Shown here piece by piece: positions 1 to 8,667 of a stretch of DNA of 64,000 bases. Below the pieces are notes generated by a model that was given only the letters and a program-made list of their open reading frames with translations, ran no database searches and was not told the origin of the DNA. Positions within the stretch are counted from its first letter, which is position 1. Every line of letters starts with the position of its first letter. The position numbers and the translations under genes were made by a program. The stretch comes from Planctomycetota bacterium (lineage in GTDB: Bacteria; Planctomycetota; UBA1135; GCA-002686595), in the NCBI GenBank assembly GCA_022446815.1, contig JAKVCD010000001.1, positions 294,997-358,996 on the forward strand. Reading direction: 5' to 3'.

Positions 1-271
1 GCAGGAGCTTGAAGGTCCTGTCGATGTCCATGGCCTCTTCGCCGTCTACCTCCGTCCGTCGACCGAGCACTGTCCAGTAGCCGTTAAGCGCCTCCTCAAG
101 CCGGTCTTCGGCGAGAGCCCAGCCATAGCCATAGCCGACCCCATAGTCCGTCTCTGAGAGGACGTGAGGCACCCCCCAGGGGTCACGGAGGACCCTGACC
201 TGGCCTTCCTCTGTCTGGTTTGAGAGCGCTGCACTGATGACAGCGATGGCTATGAGGGCTTTAGAGATCAT
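1..271 (-). CDS. Penicillin acylase family protein, N-terminal part (cut by window edge)
   Basis: The reading frame starts at an ATG at 271 and runs off the left edge, giving the first 90 residues. Residues 1-22 look like a signal peptide (MISKALIAIAVISAALS). The segment that follows, V-R-V-L-R-D-P-W-G-V-P-H-V-L and then Y-G-W-A-L-A-E-D-R-L, is the classic start of the alpha chain of penicillin amidase / acyl-homoserine lactone acylase proteins. These are Ntn-hydrolases that self-cleave and hydrolyse amides in the periplasm. The autocatalytic Ser that begins the beta chain lies outside the window, so activity and substrate cannot be judged. The gene is divergent from the peroxidase gene at 349, with about 77 nt between the two starts. 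Confidence 0.85.
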   Translation of the reverse strand, partial: MISKALIAIAVISAALSNQTEEGQVRVLRDPWGVPHVLSETDYGVGYGYGWALAEDRLEEALNGYWTVLGRRTEVDGEEAMDIDRTFKLL

Positions 272-348
272 GCGTAGAGTGTATCCACCCTCCAGAGACT
301 TCGACTTTCGAGTTGCAGGTCTTCCGGAGGACTTACACTCATCCATCG

Positions 349-2628
349 ATGTCCAAGATCACGAAGCTAATCGTCGGTGCGACCCTCGCCTTGGGCGCTG
401 GACTCTCGGTGCTGGCATGGGCTCCGCTAGAGAGCCTCGCTGACCCAGCGCGTGACAGCTCACGGGCTGAACGCGCTGCCGCGGAAGGGACCCACTTCTT
501 CCGGATGCTAGAGGAGGGACGGAGCCTAGACCGGCCGTTCCCTGAGAAGGTCGGCGTCATGGGGGAGTTCGACCCCAACCTCTACGAGCTAGGGAAGGCG
601 CTGTTCTTTGACCCGCTCCTGTCCGGCGACAACAAGACCTCCTGCGCTCATTGCCACCACCCGAACATGGGCTTTGCCGACGGCAGGGAGACCTCGATGG
701 GCTTCGGCGGCGAGGGCGTCGGCCCCGAGCGCGAAGGCGGCGTCGCCCTAGCGCGCAACACGCCGACCTTGTGGAACGCGGTTTACAGTCATCGGCAGTT
801 CTGGGACGGGCGCGCCGCCGACCTCGCTGAGCAAGCCGCAGGACCGATCACGGACCCTAAGGAGATGGGGCAAGATCCAGACGAGCTTGTTGAGGAGCTG
901 TTGGCCATCCCCGAATACAAGAGCTTCTTCGAGCGGGTCTTCGGGGAGGGAGGAGTGAGCTTTGAGAACGTCACACGCGCGATCGCAGCGTTTGAGGAGC
1001 AGCTCACGACGCAGAGTTCGCGCTTTGACCTCTATGCGAAGGGGGACAGAGCCGCGCTGAGCGATTCGGAGCGCAGGGGCTTGGCGGTGTTCCGCTCGCT
1101 CAAGACTCGCTGCTTTGAGTGCCACAACCTCCCGACCTTCGCGAACCCAGAGTTCAAGGTCATCGGAGTCCCGCCGCGGGAGGGAGAGGAGCCGGACCTC
1201 GGGAGAGGCCTAGTCGCGGGTGAGGCCTACAACCACGCCTTTAAGGTCCCGACGCTCCGGAACGTTGAGCTCACCGCGCCCTACATGCACAACGGCACCC
1301 TTGAGACCTTGGAGGACGTCATTGATTTCTACGCCGATGGTGGCGGGCGCGGGAGAGACTTCGACCTCCCACAGATCGATGACAAGATCAGACGCTTCGA
1401 CCTCTCGTGGAGCGAGCGCCAAGACCTCGTCGCTTTCCTACGTGCCCTCACGGATGAGAGCTGGCTCCCGGACCCCCCGATCGGCCTCCTCTCTGGGTTG
1501 AAGCCTGTGGCCTATAGCAGGTCCTCCGCCCCGGAGCCAAAGGGCCCGTCGCGCCCTGCTTCAGATAAAGCGGTGGGCGCGCCCGTGATCCATACGGTCC
1601 GCCCAGGTGAGAGCATCCAAGCGGCGGTCGATGCGGCCAAGCCTGGGGACACGATCGAGGTCCACGCCGGGGTCTACTCTGAGACAGTCCTCTTCGACAT
1701 AGATGATGTCACCCTTCGAGGGGTGCCTGATGGCGAGGAGCGACCCCTCTTAGACGGTCTGGGGGAGCTCTCGGACGCGATCATTGGGTCAGGTCGGGGG
1801 CTCACGATCGAGGGCTTTGACCTAGCCAACTTCACGGCCAATGGAGTCATGTTGAACCTCTCTCAAGAGCTCACCATGAGAGACTTAAGGGCTTACAACA
1901 CAGGTCTTTACGGCCTATATCCCGTTGAGTCTATCGGCGTCTTGGTCGAGGGTTGCGAGGTCACAGGCGCTCGCGACGCGGGGATCTATGTGGGCCAGTG
2001 CAAAGACGTCGTCGTGCGCAACTGTGTGGCCACGGGGAACGTCACAGGTATCGAGATCGAGAACTGCGTAGACGCCCTCGTTGAAGGAAACCGCGTCTCT
2101 GACAACGCGGGCGGCTTGCTCGTCTTCTTGCTTCCGAACAACCCATCTAAGGTCTCCGTTGGCTGCCTCTTGAGGGACAACGTGGTGACTGAGAACAACC
2201 ACGTGAACTTCGCCGATGAGGGCGCGATGGTCGGGAATGTCCCGTCGGGTACGGGGGTCCTGATCCTTGGTGCTGACGACGTGGAGGTCACCTCGAACGT
2301 GATCTCCGGCAACAAGACCTGCGGAGTGGCAGTGCTCTCCCTCAGTCACCTCGTCCGGAAGAAGAAGGCGGGCGGCATCGACGTCGACCCTTGGCCGGAC
2401 CGCGTATGGGTCCATGACAATGAGCTCTCAGGAAATGGCTTCAACCCAGACCAGCAAGCGCTGGATCTCGGCCTCCCAGGCTCAGATCTCTTATGGGACG
2501 TGAGCGGAGAGGGGAACTCTTGGGGTGAGCCAGGGGTCGCCTCTACCCCTCCGCTTCTGCCGGCTCCAGAGTGGGGAGAGGGGAGGCGGCGCTTCTTCAG
2601 GCGCGTATGGCGGGCAGTAGGGGCCTGA
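349..2628 (+). CDS. Di-heme cytochrome c peroxidase (MauG type) fused to a parallel beta-helix domain
   Basis: The protein is 759 residues if the ATG at 349 is used; that start gives a good signal peptide (MSKITKLIVGATLALGAGLS). A TTG at 313 in frame is possible but less likely. Residues about 70-375 form a bacterial di-heme cytochrome c peroxidase/MauG module with two CxxCH heme sites, C99-A-H-C102-H103 and C255-F-E-C258-H259. After a Pro/Ser linker, residues about 414-740 form a right-handed parallel beta-helix, starting with P-G-E-S-I-Q-A-A-V-D-A-A and a run of N-x-V/T-G repeats like NosD and pectin-lyase folds. Known family context: beta-helix proteins paired with or fused to partner domains (the TIGR03805/03806 type) have unassigned function. 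A periplasmic redox enzyme with a polysaccharide- or copper-binding beta-helix is inference. Confidence 0.88.
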   Translation: MSKITKLIVGATLALGAGLSVLAWAPLESLADPARDSSRAERAAAEGTHFFRMLEEGRSLDRPFPEKVGVMGEFDPNLYELGKALFFDPLLSGDNKTSCAHCHHPNMGFADGRETSMGFGGEGVGPEREGGVALARNTPTLWNAVYSHRQFWDGRAADLAEQAAGPITDPKEMGQDPDELVEELLAIPEYKSFFERVFGEGGVSFENVTRAIAAFEEQLTTQSSRFDLYAKGDRAALSDSERRGLAVFRSLKTRCFECHNLPTFANPEFKVIGVPPREGEEPDLGRGLVAGEAYNHAFKVPTLRNVELTAPYMHNGTLETLEDVIDFYADGGGRGRDFDLPQIDDKIRRFDLSWSERQDLVAFLRALTDESWLPDPPIGLLSGLKPVAYSRSSAPEPKGPSRPASDKAVGAPVIHTVRPGESIQAAVDAAKPGDTIEVHAGVYSETVLFDIDDVTLRGVPDGEERPLLDGLGELSDAIIGSGRGLTIEGFDLANFTANGVMLNLSQELTMRDLRAYNTGLYGLYPVESIGVLVEGCEVTGARDAGIYVGQCKDVVVRNCVATGNVTGIEIENCVDALVEGNRVSDNAGGLLVFLLPNNPSKVSVGCLLRDNVVTENNHVNFADEGAMVGNVPSGTGVLILGADDVEVTSNVISGNKTCGVAVLSLSHLVRKKKAGGIDVDPWPDRVWVHDNELSGNGFNPDQQALDLGLPGSDLLWDVSGEGNSWGEPGVASTPPLLPAPEWGEGRRRFFRRVWRAVGA

Positions 2629-2640
2629 GCGGGTAGTCGC

Positions 2641-3114
2641 TCAGACGAGGATCATCGGCTTGAGCTCCTCAGCGATCCTGAGGGCGAGGTGATTGGGCTC
2701 AGCCTCTAGGCCGTCGGCCGCGCAGTCCACGTGCTGGACGCCGCGGCGCTCGAGGTTAGCGATCAGGCAAGCCAACCTGAGAACGTCCAGGACTTGGTCT
2801 TCAAGACGCCTACCTTGCGGCTCTCGTAGGAAAAAATAAGCGCCCCCAGGCTCGAGGGCGCGTGTCTCAGGGCCGATGTCTGTCGCTGGGTCCACGATAC
2901 AGATCCTGGTGGGGAGCTCCGGAGTGGGGTATCCAGCGAGCATGCGAACGCCCCATAGTCGGAGCCCGTCATGGGCCCGGAAGCGGAACTCCTCGACCTC
3001 GACGAAGGGCGTCGAGAGGTCCTGTCTTGGCAGCATGAGCAGCGAACCCTGGGGTGAATCAGGTCGCTCGATGCGGCTGCGCCAGTAGTCAGGTTGGAGG
3101 AGAAAGGGGTGCAC
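2641..3114 (-). CDS. Conserved-looking hypothetical protein, 157 aa
   Basis: A soluble protein with no signal peptide or transmembrane segment. It starts at a GTG at 3114; an in-frame TGA lies shortly upstream and no other start codon lies between. The middle (F-R-A-H-D-G-L-R-L-W-G) resembles the first beta strands of alpha/beta hydrolases such as acetyl-xylan-esterase-like proteins. However, the chain is too short for that fold and I see no GxSxG nucleophile. The C-terminal half (V-L-D-V-L-R-L-A-C-L-I-A-N-L-E) is helical. It lies 12 nt past the stop of the convergent peroxidase gene. I do not recognise the family. Confidence 0.6.
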   Translation of the reverse strand: MHPFLLQPDYWRSRIERPDSPQGSLLMLPRQDLSTPFVEVEEFRFRAHDGLRLWGVRMLAGYPTPELPTRICIVDPATDIGPETRALEPGGAYFFLREPQGRRLEDQVLDVLRLACLIANLERRGVQHVDCAADGLEAEPNHLALRIAEELKPMILV

Positions 3115-3487
3115 TTTGGAGGGTCGCCCAAGGGTGAATACATGGGCGTGCGAGGGGCCTCAGCCAGGAGCCAGCGAATTCCGAACGCGAATAATCAGCG
3201 GTTTGGGCAGAAAAATATGTGCTCTGAGAGCACACCCAGCGGACCGCTACGAAGAACACCCCACGCCTGCCTCATAGGCCCCCTCTCTCACGCCCAAACC
3301 CCGGAATCACAAGACTTTGCGAGTGACCTAGCCCTAGAACGAGCGCTTGCCGTATCATCTGTGTCGAGTCCTCGGCTCCACCGCAAACTCGGCGCACAGA
3401 ACGGGGCTCAACACCACACACACCGCGGACCCCACCCTCCGCCGCTGGTCCTGGAGACCCTCCAGGCCGCGCCTCTAAGGAAGATCC
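3115..3487. other. Intergenic region upstream of the amidohydrolase operon
   Basis: About 370 nt between the start of the minus-strand hypothetical gene and the first amidohydrolase gene, so it must hold promoters in both directions. The only AT-rich part is near 3180-3225 (ataatcagcgg, then gcagaaaaatatgtg), which is a plausible promoter area but has no clear -35/-10 pair. The stretch 3380-3480 is C-rich. I see no convincing ORF, terminator or riboswitch here. Confidence 0.4.
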
Positions 3488-4918
3488 ATGAGAAAGCTCT
3501 CTATTCGGGCCCCCTTCGTCATCTCTGCGCTGCTGGCTAGCGCATGGTCCCCAGTAACAGCTGCTCCCTCCGGCGACGCCGTCGTGATTCGAGCAGGTGA
3601 GGTCATCGTCCGTCCTGGCGAGGTCATGAAGGACGTGGACGTGCTCGTAATCGACGGAGTGATCCGCCGCGTCGCCGCTGAGATCGAGGCCCCTGAGGGG
3701 GCGCGCGAGCTGAGCGGCGCGGTCGTCTGCGCTGGCTTCCTCGACCCTTGGTCCGTTCTGGGAATCAACGCCACAGACGTCTCGTTTACAAGCGTGACGC
3801 CTTCGACCCGGACGGCAGATGCGATCGACCCGTTCGGCCAAGAGTTCCAGAAGAAGCAGGCCCTCGAGGCAGGCGTGACAGCGGTGCGCGTCCAAGCCTC
3901 TCATCGCGCGCTCGTGAGCGGGCTCTCTAGCGTGATGAGCCTCGCACCGAACGGCGACGAGGGCCTCATTGCTAGCGACGAGACGGCGCTAGGTGCGTCG
4001 ATCGGCCTGACTGACCCATCGAGCGGTGGCTCCTCATTCGCCATGGGCGCAGACGGGAGCTTCACCCTCGTCGAGTCTGGCCCGACCCCGATGGACCCCT
4101 TCGAGCGCATCAGCCAGGTGGACAAGATCGTCGGGCTGCTCGAAGCGGGGGTCGCTTACAGGGTCTCCCAGAACGCGTATGCGGTAGACCTCAAGGAGTG
4201 GGAAGAGGCCATCGCTGAGAAGGTCAAAGAGCTCGAGAAAGACTTCAAGAAGGCCAAGAAGGACCGCGACAAGGAGATCGAAGAGGCCAAGGAGAAGGGC
4301 AAAGAGTTCAAAGAGGAGCGCTACAAAGAGGACAAGGCGCCGAAGGCGCCGAAGTACGACGCAGATAAGGAGGTCTTCGCGCGGGTCGCGAACGGCGAGC
4401 TCCCCCTGGTCGTAGAGGTCCACCGCACCGCAGAGCTGCGAAACCTCTTGGAGGCCACGGCTAAGTTCAACCGCCTGCGTATGGTGATCGCCGGTGGCAC
4501 GGAGGCTGCCCCCTTCGCGAAGCAGCTCGCCGCGCGAAACATCTCCGTCATCGTGAACCCGAGCCCGATGGGCGAGGGTGCCTTTGATGAGTTTGACGGC
4601 CACGACGTGAGCCTCGCAGCCACGCTCGCAGAGGAAGAGGTCACCGTCTTGATTGGATCGGGGGGTCGCTCAGCCGGCGCCTCTCGAGACCTCTCGCTCC
4701 TCGCCGCCCTGGCTATTGGCGGAGGGCTAGAGAGAGAGCACGCCTTGGCCGCGATCACCAGCGGCCCCGCCAAGGTCTTCGGCCTCACCAGCCATGGCGC
4801 CGTCGAGTTCGGAAAGCAGGCTGACCTGCTCATTCTCGATGGACAGCCGCTCAGCACAACAACCTCCGTCCAGGCCGTCCTCGTCGACGGGCGCGTCGTC
4901 GTGGAACCCAAGAAATGA
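3488..4918 (+). CDS. Exported amidohydrolase-fold protein 1, metal-site deficient
   Basis: The first gene of a ten-gene array; 476 aa with a signal peptide of about 25 residues ending ...VTAAPS. It has the usual imidazolonepropionase-like layout: an N-terminal beta sandwich (V-V-I-R-A-G-E-V), a TIM barrel and a C-terminal beta piece (A-D-L-L-I-L-D-G-Q-P-L). At the end of the first barrel strand, where active members have D-x-H-x-H, it reads F-L-D-P-W-S-V-L, so both metal histidines are gone. The strand-8 Asp is also missing (V-L-I-G-S-G-G-R-S). A His survives in V-E-V-H-R-T. Residues about 235-300 are a Lys/Glu-rich helical insert that looks like a coiled coil. The stop overlaps the next start by 4 nt. 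It is probably a non-catalytic or altered-function paralogue. Confidence 0.85.
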   Translation: MRKLSIRAPFVISALLASAWSPVTAAPSGDAVVIRAGEVIVRPGEVMKDVDVLVIDGVIRRVAAEIEAPEGARELSGAVVCAGFLDPWSVLGINATDVSFTSVTPSTRTADAIDPFGQEFQKKQALEAGVTAVRVQASHRALVSGLSSVMSLAPNGDEGLIASDETALGASIGLTDPSSGGSSFAMGADGSFTLVESGPTPMDPFERISQVDKIVGLLEAGVAYRVSQNAYAVDLKEWEEAIAEKVKELEKDFKKAKKDRDKEIEEAKEKGKEFKEERYKEDKAPKAPKYDADKEVFARVANGELPLVVEVHRTAELRNLLEATAKFNRLRMVIAGGTEAAPFAKQLAARNISVIVNPSPMGEGAFDEFDGHDVSLAATLAEEEVTVLIGSGGRSAGASRDLSLLAALAIGGGLEREHALAAITSGPAKVFGLTSHGAVEFGKQADLLILDGQPLSTTTSVQAVLVDGRVVVEPKK

Positions 4919-6003
4919 TTCAGATGTTGCACCTAGCACTACTCCTCGCGGCGCCTGTCGCCAGCCCTGACGTCGTCGTCGTCCGCGCTGATCACCTCTT
5001 CCTCGGGCACGGCGAGCCTATCGAGGGCGGGGCGCTCATCGTCACCGACGGCAAGGTCACCGCCGCTGGAGCCTCTGTCGCGACCCCCGAGGGCGCGATC
5101 GAGATCACTCATGAGGGGTGGATCACTCCGGGCCTCTTCGGCGCGTTCACGATGGACGCTATCGGCAGCGAGCGCCGCGACGACACGCGTCCCCTGATGC
5201 CCGAGGCGCGGATCGCCCACTCGCTCCGACCGCACGCAGCTGCCTTGACTCGCAACCTGCGCGCGGGCGTGACGACGATCACGATCAACCCCGATACCGG
5301 CCGCCCTTGCACTGGAGCGAGCGCGCTCGTGAAGACTAGCGGCCCCGCGGTCCTCGACCCGGAGCTTCAGCTCTGCCTCGATATGTCCTTTGGCGCGGTG
5401 AAGACAGACGAGCACCCCACCAGCCTCGCGAGCCTTCATGAGCTTTTGGACGGCGCGCTGACGGCGGGGGAGGGCTCCTTCGGTGAGGCCGCCGCTGGCA
5501 AGCTCCCGGTGATGATTCGGGTGCGCGACAGGCAGAGCGTGCGACGCGCCTCGGTCCTCGCCAAAGACCACGGCCTGAAGGGCGCGCTCTTTGGCTCCTA
5601 CTGGACGGAAGACCTCGTTGAGGAGGTGTCAGCTTCCGGACTCGGCGTCCTCTGTGACCCTGTAGGAGTCTCCGCTGACGACCGTGCTATGCGCTCAATC
5701 AACGCGCTCGTTGCAGGTGGCGTCAAGATCGGCTTCAGCCTCGTCACCCCGGCGAACTCTCCCGAGAGCATGAGGGTGGGCGCGGCCATGTGTGTCCGCG
5801 CAGGGCTTGACCCGAACATCGCGCTGAAGGCGATGACTGGTTCCGCTGCAGAAATCTCAGGCGCGGGCGATCATGCCGGCGTCCTCGCTGTCGGCCGAGA
5901 CGCCGACTTCGTCCTGTGGAGCGGCTCCCCGCTGGAGCTCTCCTCGAGCCTCGATGAGGTCTGGGTGGACGGTCAACGCGTCCACGGAGGTGAAGACAAA
6001 TGA
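4915..6003 (+). CDS. Exported amidohydrolase-fold protein 2, metal-site deficient
   Basis: 362 aa, and the shortest fully degenerate member. It starts at an ATG inside the stop of gene 1 (ATGA overlap), and the first 18 residues are a short signal peptide (M-I-Q-M-L-H-L-A-L-L-L-A-A-P-V-A-S). The N-terminal sandwich (H-G-E-P-I-E-G-G-A-L-I-V-T-D-G-K-V-T-A-A-G) and the C-terminal A-D-F-V-L-W-S-G-S-P-L are typical of the amidohydrolase superfamily. The HxH position reads G-L-F-G-A-F-T-M-D, with no histidine. The barrel core keeps A-G-V-T-T-I-T-I but lacks the usual His and Asp ligands later on. Translation is probably coupled to gene 1. Function is unknown, and hydrolase activity with a canonical metal site is unlikely. 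Confidence 0.82.
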   Translation: MIQMLHLALLLAAPVASPDVVVVRADHLFLGHGEPIEGGALIVTDGKVTAAGASVATPEGAIEITHEGWITPGLFGAFTMDAIGSERRDDTRPLMPEARIAHSLRPHAAALTRNLRAGVTTITINPDTGRPCTGASALVKTSGPAVLDPELQLCLDMSFGAVKTDEHPTSLASLHELLDGALTAGEGSFGEAAAGKLPVMIRVRDRQSVRRASVLAKDHGLKGALFGSYWTEDLVEEVSASGLGVLCDPVGVSADDRAMRSINALVAGGVKIGFSLVTPANSPESMRVGAAMCVRAGLDPNIALKAMTGSAAEISGAGDHAGVLAVGRDADFVLWSGSPLELSSSLDEVWVDGQRVHGGEDK

Positions 6004-7217
6004 TCGCTGCAGTCACTCTGCTCACGCTCTCGCTCCCTGCCGCAGTTGCTCCCGCTGCTGGAGCTGACAAGCTTGTCGTCTTCGCCGAGCGCGCCTTCAC
6101 GGCGCCCGGTGAGGTCGTCGAAGACGCTCTCATCACGATCGAGGGCGGCAAGATCGCCTCTGTCAAAGGAGGCGGACGCGCATCTGGCGCTGACCTGAAA
6201 GCTGCCTGCGTGACGGCAGGTCTCGTCGATATGAGCTTCCGCTACTCGACGAACCCCAACACCGTCGAGCAATCGAGCGAGGTCACGGCGCACGCGCGCA
6301 TCTCCTCCTCCCTCGATCTGCACGCCCGCGGCTGGGAGCGCGCCCTGCGTCAAGGCATCACGACCGTCGCCGCCTTCCCTGTGGATCGAAACGTGATCGG
6401 CGGAATGGGCGCGGTCTTAAAGACCGGGGGAGAGGCCACGCTTGATGCGCGCCTCGTCCGCGGGGACGCCTTCTTGCGAGGAGCCATGGGCTCTCTCCCA
6501 AGCTCAGGCAACCGCCCCTCTGGCAGCAGGCCCGCCAACTTCTATGCGCGCCGACCCACAACCCGGATGGGCGTCGAGTGGGAGTGGCGCAAGGCCTTCT
6601 ACGACGCTTGGCAAGAGACGCAGCGTGAAGAGGATGATCGCCCTGGCCGAAAGGAGCTCATGAGCGCTCTCTCTGGAGAGACGCCGGTCTTCATTCAAGC
6701 GTGGGCGACTCAGGACATCCGCACAGCGGTCTTCCTCGCTGAAGAGATGGCTGCAGAGGGGATGGGGACCATGCGCCTCGTCATCGATGCTGCCGCAGAG
6801 GCTTGGCGTGAACCCGCGCTGCTCGTCCGCTCAAAGGCCGCCGTGTGCTTGCCGCCGCTCCCGGCGGCTGGACGCACCACGGACGGCGCCTTCATGAGCA
6901 TGGACACAGCCGCCAAGCTCCACGAAGAGGGCGTGCCCTTGGCGCTCTCTGCGCACTCAGGCTACGGCAGCGGGGAGACCCTCGCTGAGCAGGCGACCTA
7001 CGCTCGACGCGGCGGCCTCCCCTTTGACGCTGCGCTCGCCGCTGTGACCACGGTCCCCGCGACCCTGATGGGTGTCTCTGACCGCGTCGGCACGATCGCC
7101 AAGGGTCGCGACGCAGACCTCGTGCTTTGGAACGGGACCCCCTTTGAATTCACCACTCGCCCGGTGGGTGTCGTGCTCGAAGGCGCGACCCTCGTCGGAG
7201 GAGACACCGACCGATGA
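6000..7217 (+). CDS. Exported amidohydrolase-fold protein 3, metal-site deficient
   Basis: 405 aa. The ATG overlaps the previous stop by 4 nt and is preceded by a good GGAGGTG ribosome site about 10 nt upstream. Signal peptide residues 1-22 end ...AAVAPAAGA. The beta-sandwich motif is present (V-V-E-D-A-L-I-T-I-E-G-G-K-I-A-S-V). The HxH site reads G-L-V-D-M-S-F-R-Y: the Asp before the motif is kept but both His are replaced by Ser and Arg. The C-terminal motif G-T-I-A-K-G-R-D-A-D-L-V-L-W-N-G is intact. Residues about 190-225 hold a charged, helical segment rich in Arg/Glu, in the same relative place as the insert of gene 1. A role as a structural partner is inference. Confidence 0.83.
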   Translation: MIAAVTLLTLSLPAAVAPAAGADKLVVFAERAFTAPGEVVEDALITIEGGKIASVKGGGRASGADLKAACVTAGLVDMSFRYSTNPNTVEQSSEVTAHARISSSLDLHARGWERALRQGITTVAAFPVDRNVIGGMGAVLKTGGEATLDARLVRGDAFLRGAMGSLPSSGNRPSGSRPANFYARRPTTRMGVEWEWRKAFYDAWQETQREEDDRPGRKELMSALSGETPVFIQAWATQDIRTAVFLAEEMAAEGMGTMRLVIDAAAEAWREPALLVRSKAAVCLPPLPAAGRTTDGAFMSMDTAAKLHEEGVPLALSAHSGYGSGETLAEQATYARRGGLPFDAALAAVTTVPATLMGVSDRVGTIAKGRDADLVLWNGTPFEFTTRPVGVVLEGATLVGGDTDR

Positions 7218-8662
7218 TCCACCTCACCCGCCGCGCCCTTAGAACCATGAAGAACTCCAGCGCACTCCTCTCTCTCATCCTCTTCGCCGCCGCTCCGCAG
7301 GCCAGCGCCGCGGACGGCAAGCTCGTCATCGAAGCCGGCAAGATCGTCACGCTCACCGGTGAGGTGATCGAAGACGGCAAGATCGTGATCGTCGACGGTC
7401 GAATCACAGCGGTCGGCAAGGACGTCGACGCGCCGTGGGACGCAGACGTCCTCGACGCGAGCGACCTCGTCGCCTACCCGGGCTTCGTTGAGGCGATCAC
7501 CTCAGGGGGGATGGACCGTTCGAACGAGAACGTGGACATCGCACCCTTCCTCGATGTTCGAGACTCCATCGACCCGGTCAACGTCACCTTCGAGAACTAC
7601 CTCCGCTCCGGGATCACGACGATCAACGTCCAGCAGGGCTCTGGCTGTGTGATCGGTGCTCGGGGTCACATCGTGAAGCCTTTCGGACGGACCGTTGAGG
7701 AGATGAGCGTCAAGCCGCGTGCTGGGATGGTCCTCTCTGCTTCGCCGAAGCGAGGCAAGTCGCGCGCGACCCAAGCACAGGCGCTGCGCGGCGCCTTCAC
7801 AGGGCTCAAGCGCTACTTAGAGGACACCGTCGCGGCCGCGAAGGCTGGGGACGACTACGCCAAGCGAGAGGCGATGTACCAAGGCCGTGAGCCTGATGAG
7901 GAGACCATGAAGGGTCGCGACCTCGACTGCTCCGCTTGGAAGGTCGAGGGAATGAAGCTCGTCCCCCGCTGGGAGATAGACGAGAAGCAGGCGCCGCTGG
8001 TCTCCCTGGTTGAGGGAAAGATCCCCGCTTTCATTTACTGCGGTGGGGCGATGGACGTGCGCGTCGCGATCGAGATCGCCGAGTCGAATGGCTTCCTGCA
8101 CAAGACCACCCTCGTAGTCTCGGGCGACTGTGACCGCGCGGCCTCTTGGATCGCCGAGCGTGGCATCCCGGTCATCATCACCGGCTCATTGACTCGCTCC
8201 GAGATCAACGAAGAGACGGATGAGATGGAAGATGTCTTCATCCCCAAGGCCTATGCGGACGCTGGCGTGCGCTTCGCTTTGCGCTCAGCGAACTCAACGA
8301 CTCAGAGCCTCGCCTACCAAGCTGCCCGATGTGTCTCTCATGGCATGAGCCGCGAGGACGCCATGCGCGCGATCTCGGTCACGCCCGCTGAGATCCTTGG
8401 CGTCGCCAAGCGCGTCGGGACCTTGACCGCAGGTATGGACGGGAACGTCGTCCTCTATAGCGCCGACCCCTTCTCTGTAGACGGCGTCGTCCAGCGCGTC
8501 GTCATCGAAGGTGAGGCGGTCTACGACCGCGCCACGGACTCACGCGTCCGTCACCTCGAAGAGGGGATCGCCCCTGACAACACCGAGCAGGTCGACCCGA
8601 GAGCTAGAGAGTACGCGGGTGATGGCGAAGGTGACGATGGTGACGCCGGAGAGGAGGACTGA
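7214..8662 (+). CDS. Exported amidohydrolase-fold protein 4, metal-site deficient, acidic tail
   Basis: 482 aa from the ATG that overlaps the previous stop. An internal ATG at 7247 would give a tighter signal peptide (MKNSSALLSLILFAAAPQASA), and either start is exportable. The sandwich and barrel follow family order, but the HxH position reads G-F-V-E-A-I-T-S-G, with no His. The region of residues about 200-260 is charged and helical. The C-terminal ending (A-D-S-V... then A-G-D-G-E-G-D-D-G-D-A-G-E-E-D) is an Asp/Glu/Gly tail of about 20 residues. Such tails can hold calcium or keep a periplasmic protein soluble, but this is inference. The stop lies 5 nt before the next start, so it belongs to the same operon. 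Confidence 0.83.
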   Translation: MIHLTRRALRTMKNSSALLSLILFAAAPQASAADGKLVIEAGKIVTLTGEVIEDGKIVIVDGRITAVGKDVDAPWDADVLDASDLVAYPGFVEAITSGGMDRSNENVDIAPFLDVRDSIDPVNVTFENYLRSGITTINVQQGSGCVIGARGHIVKPFGRTVEEMSVKPRAGMVLSASPKRGKSRATQAQALRGAFTGLKRYLEDTVAAAKAGDDYAKREAMYQGREPDEETMKGRDLDCSAWKVEGMKLVPRWEIDEKQAPLVSLVEGKIPAFIYCGGAMDVRVAIEIAESNGFLHKTTLVVSGDCDRAASWIAERGIPVIITGSLTRSEINEETDEMEDVFIPKAYADAGVRFALRSANSTTQSLAYQAARCVSHGMSREDAMRAISVTPAEILGVAKRVGTLTAGMDGNVVLYSADPFSVDGVVQRVVIEGEAVYDRATDSRVRHLEEGIAPDNTEQVDPRAREYAGDGEGDDGDAGEED

Positions 8663-8667
8663 GGTCG

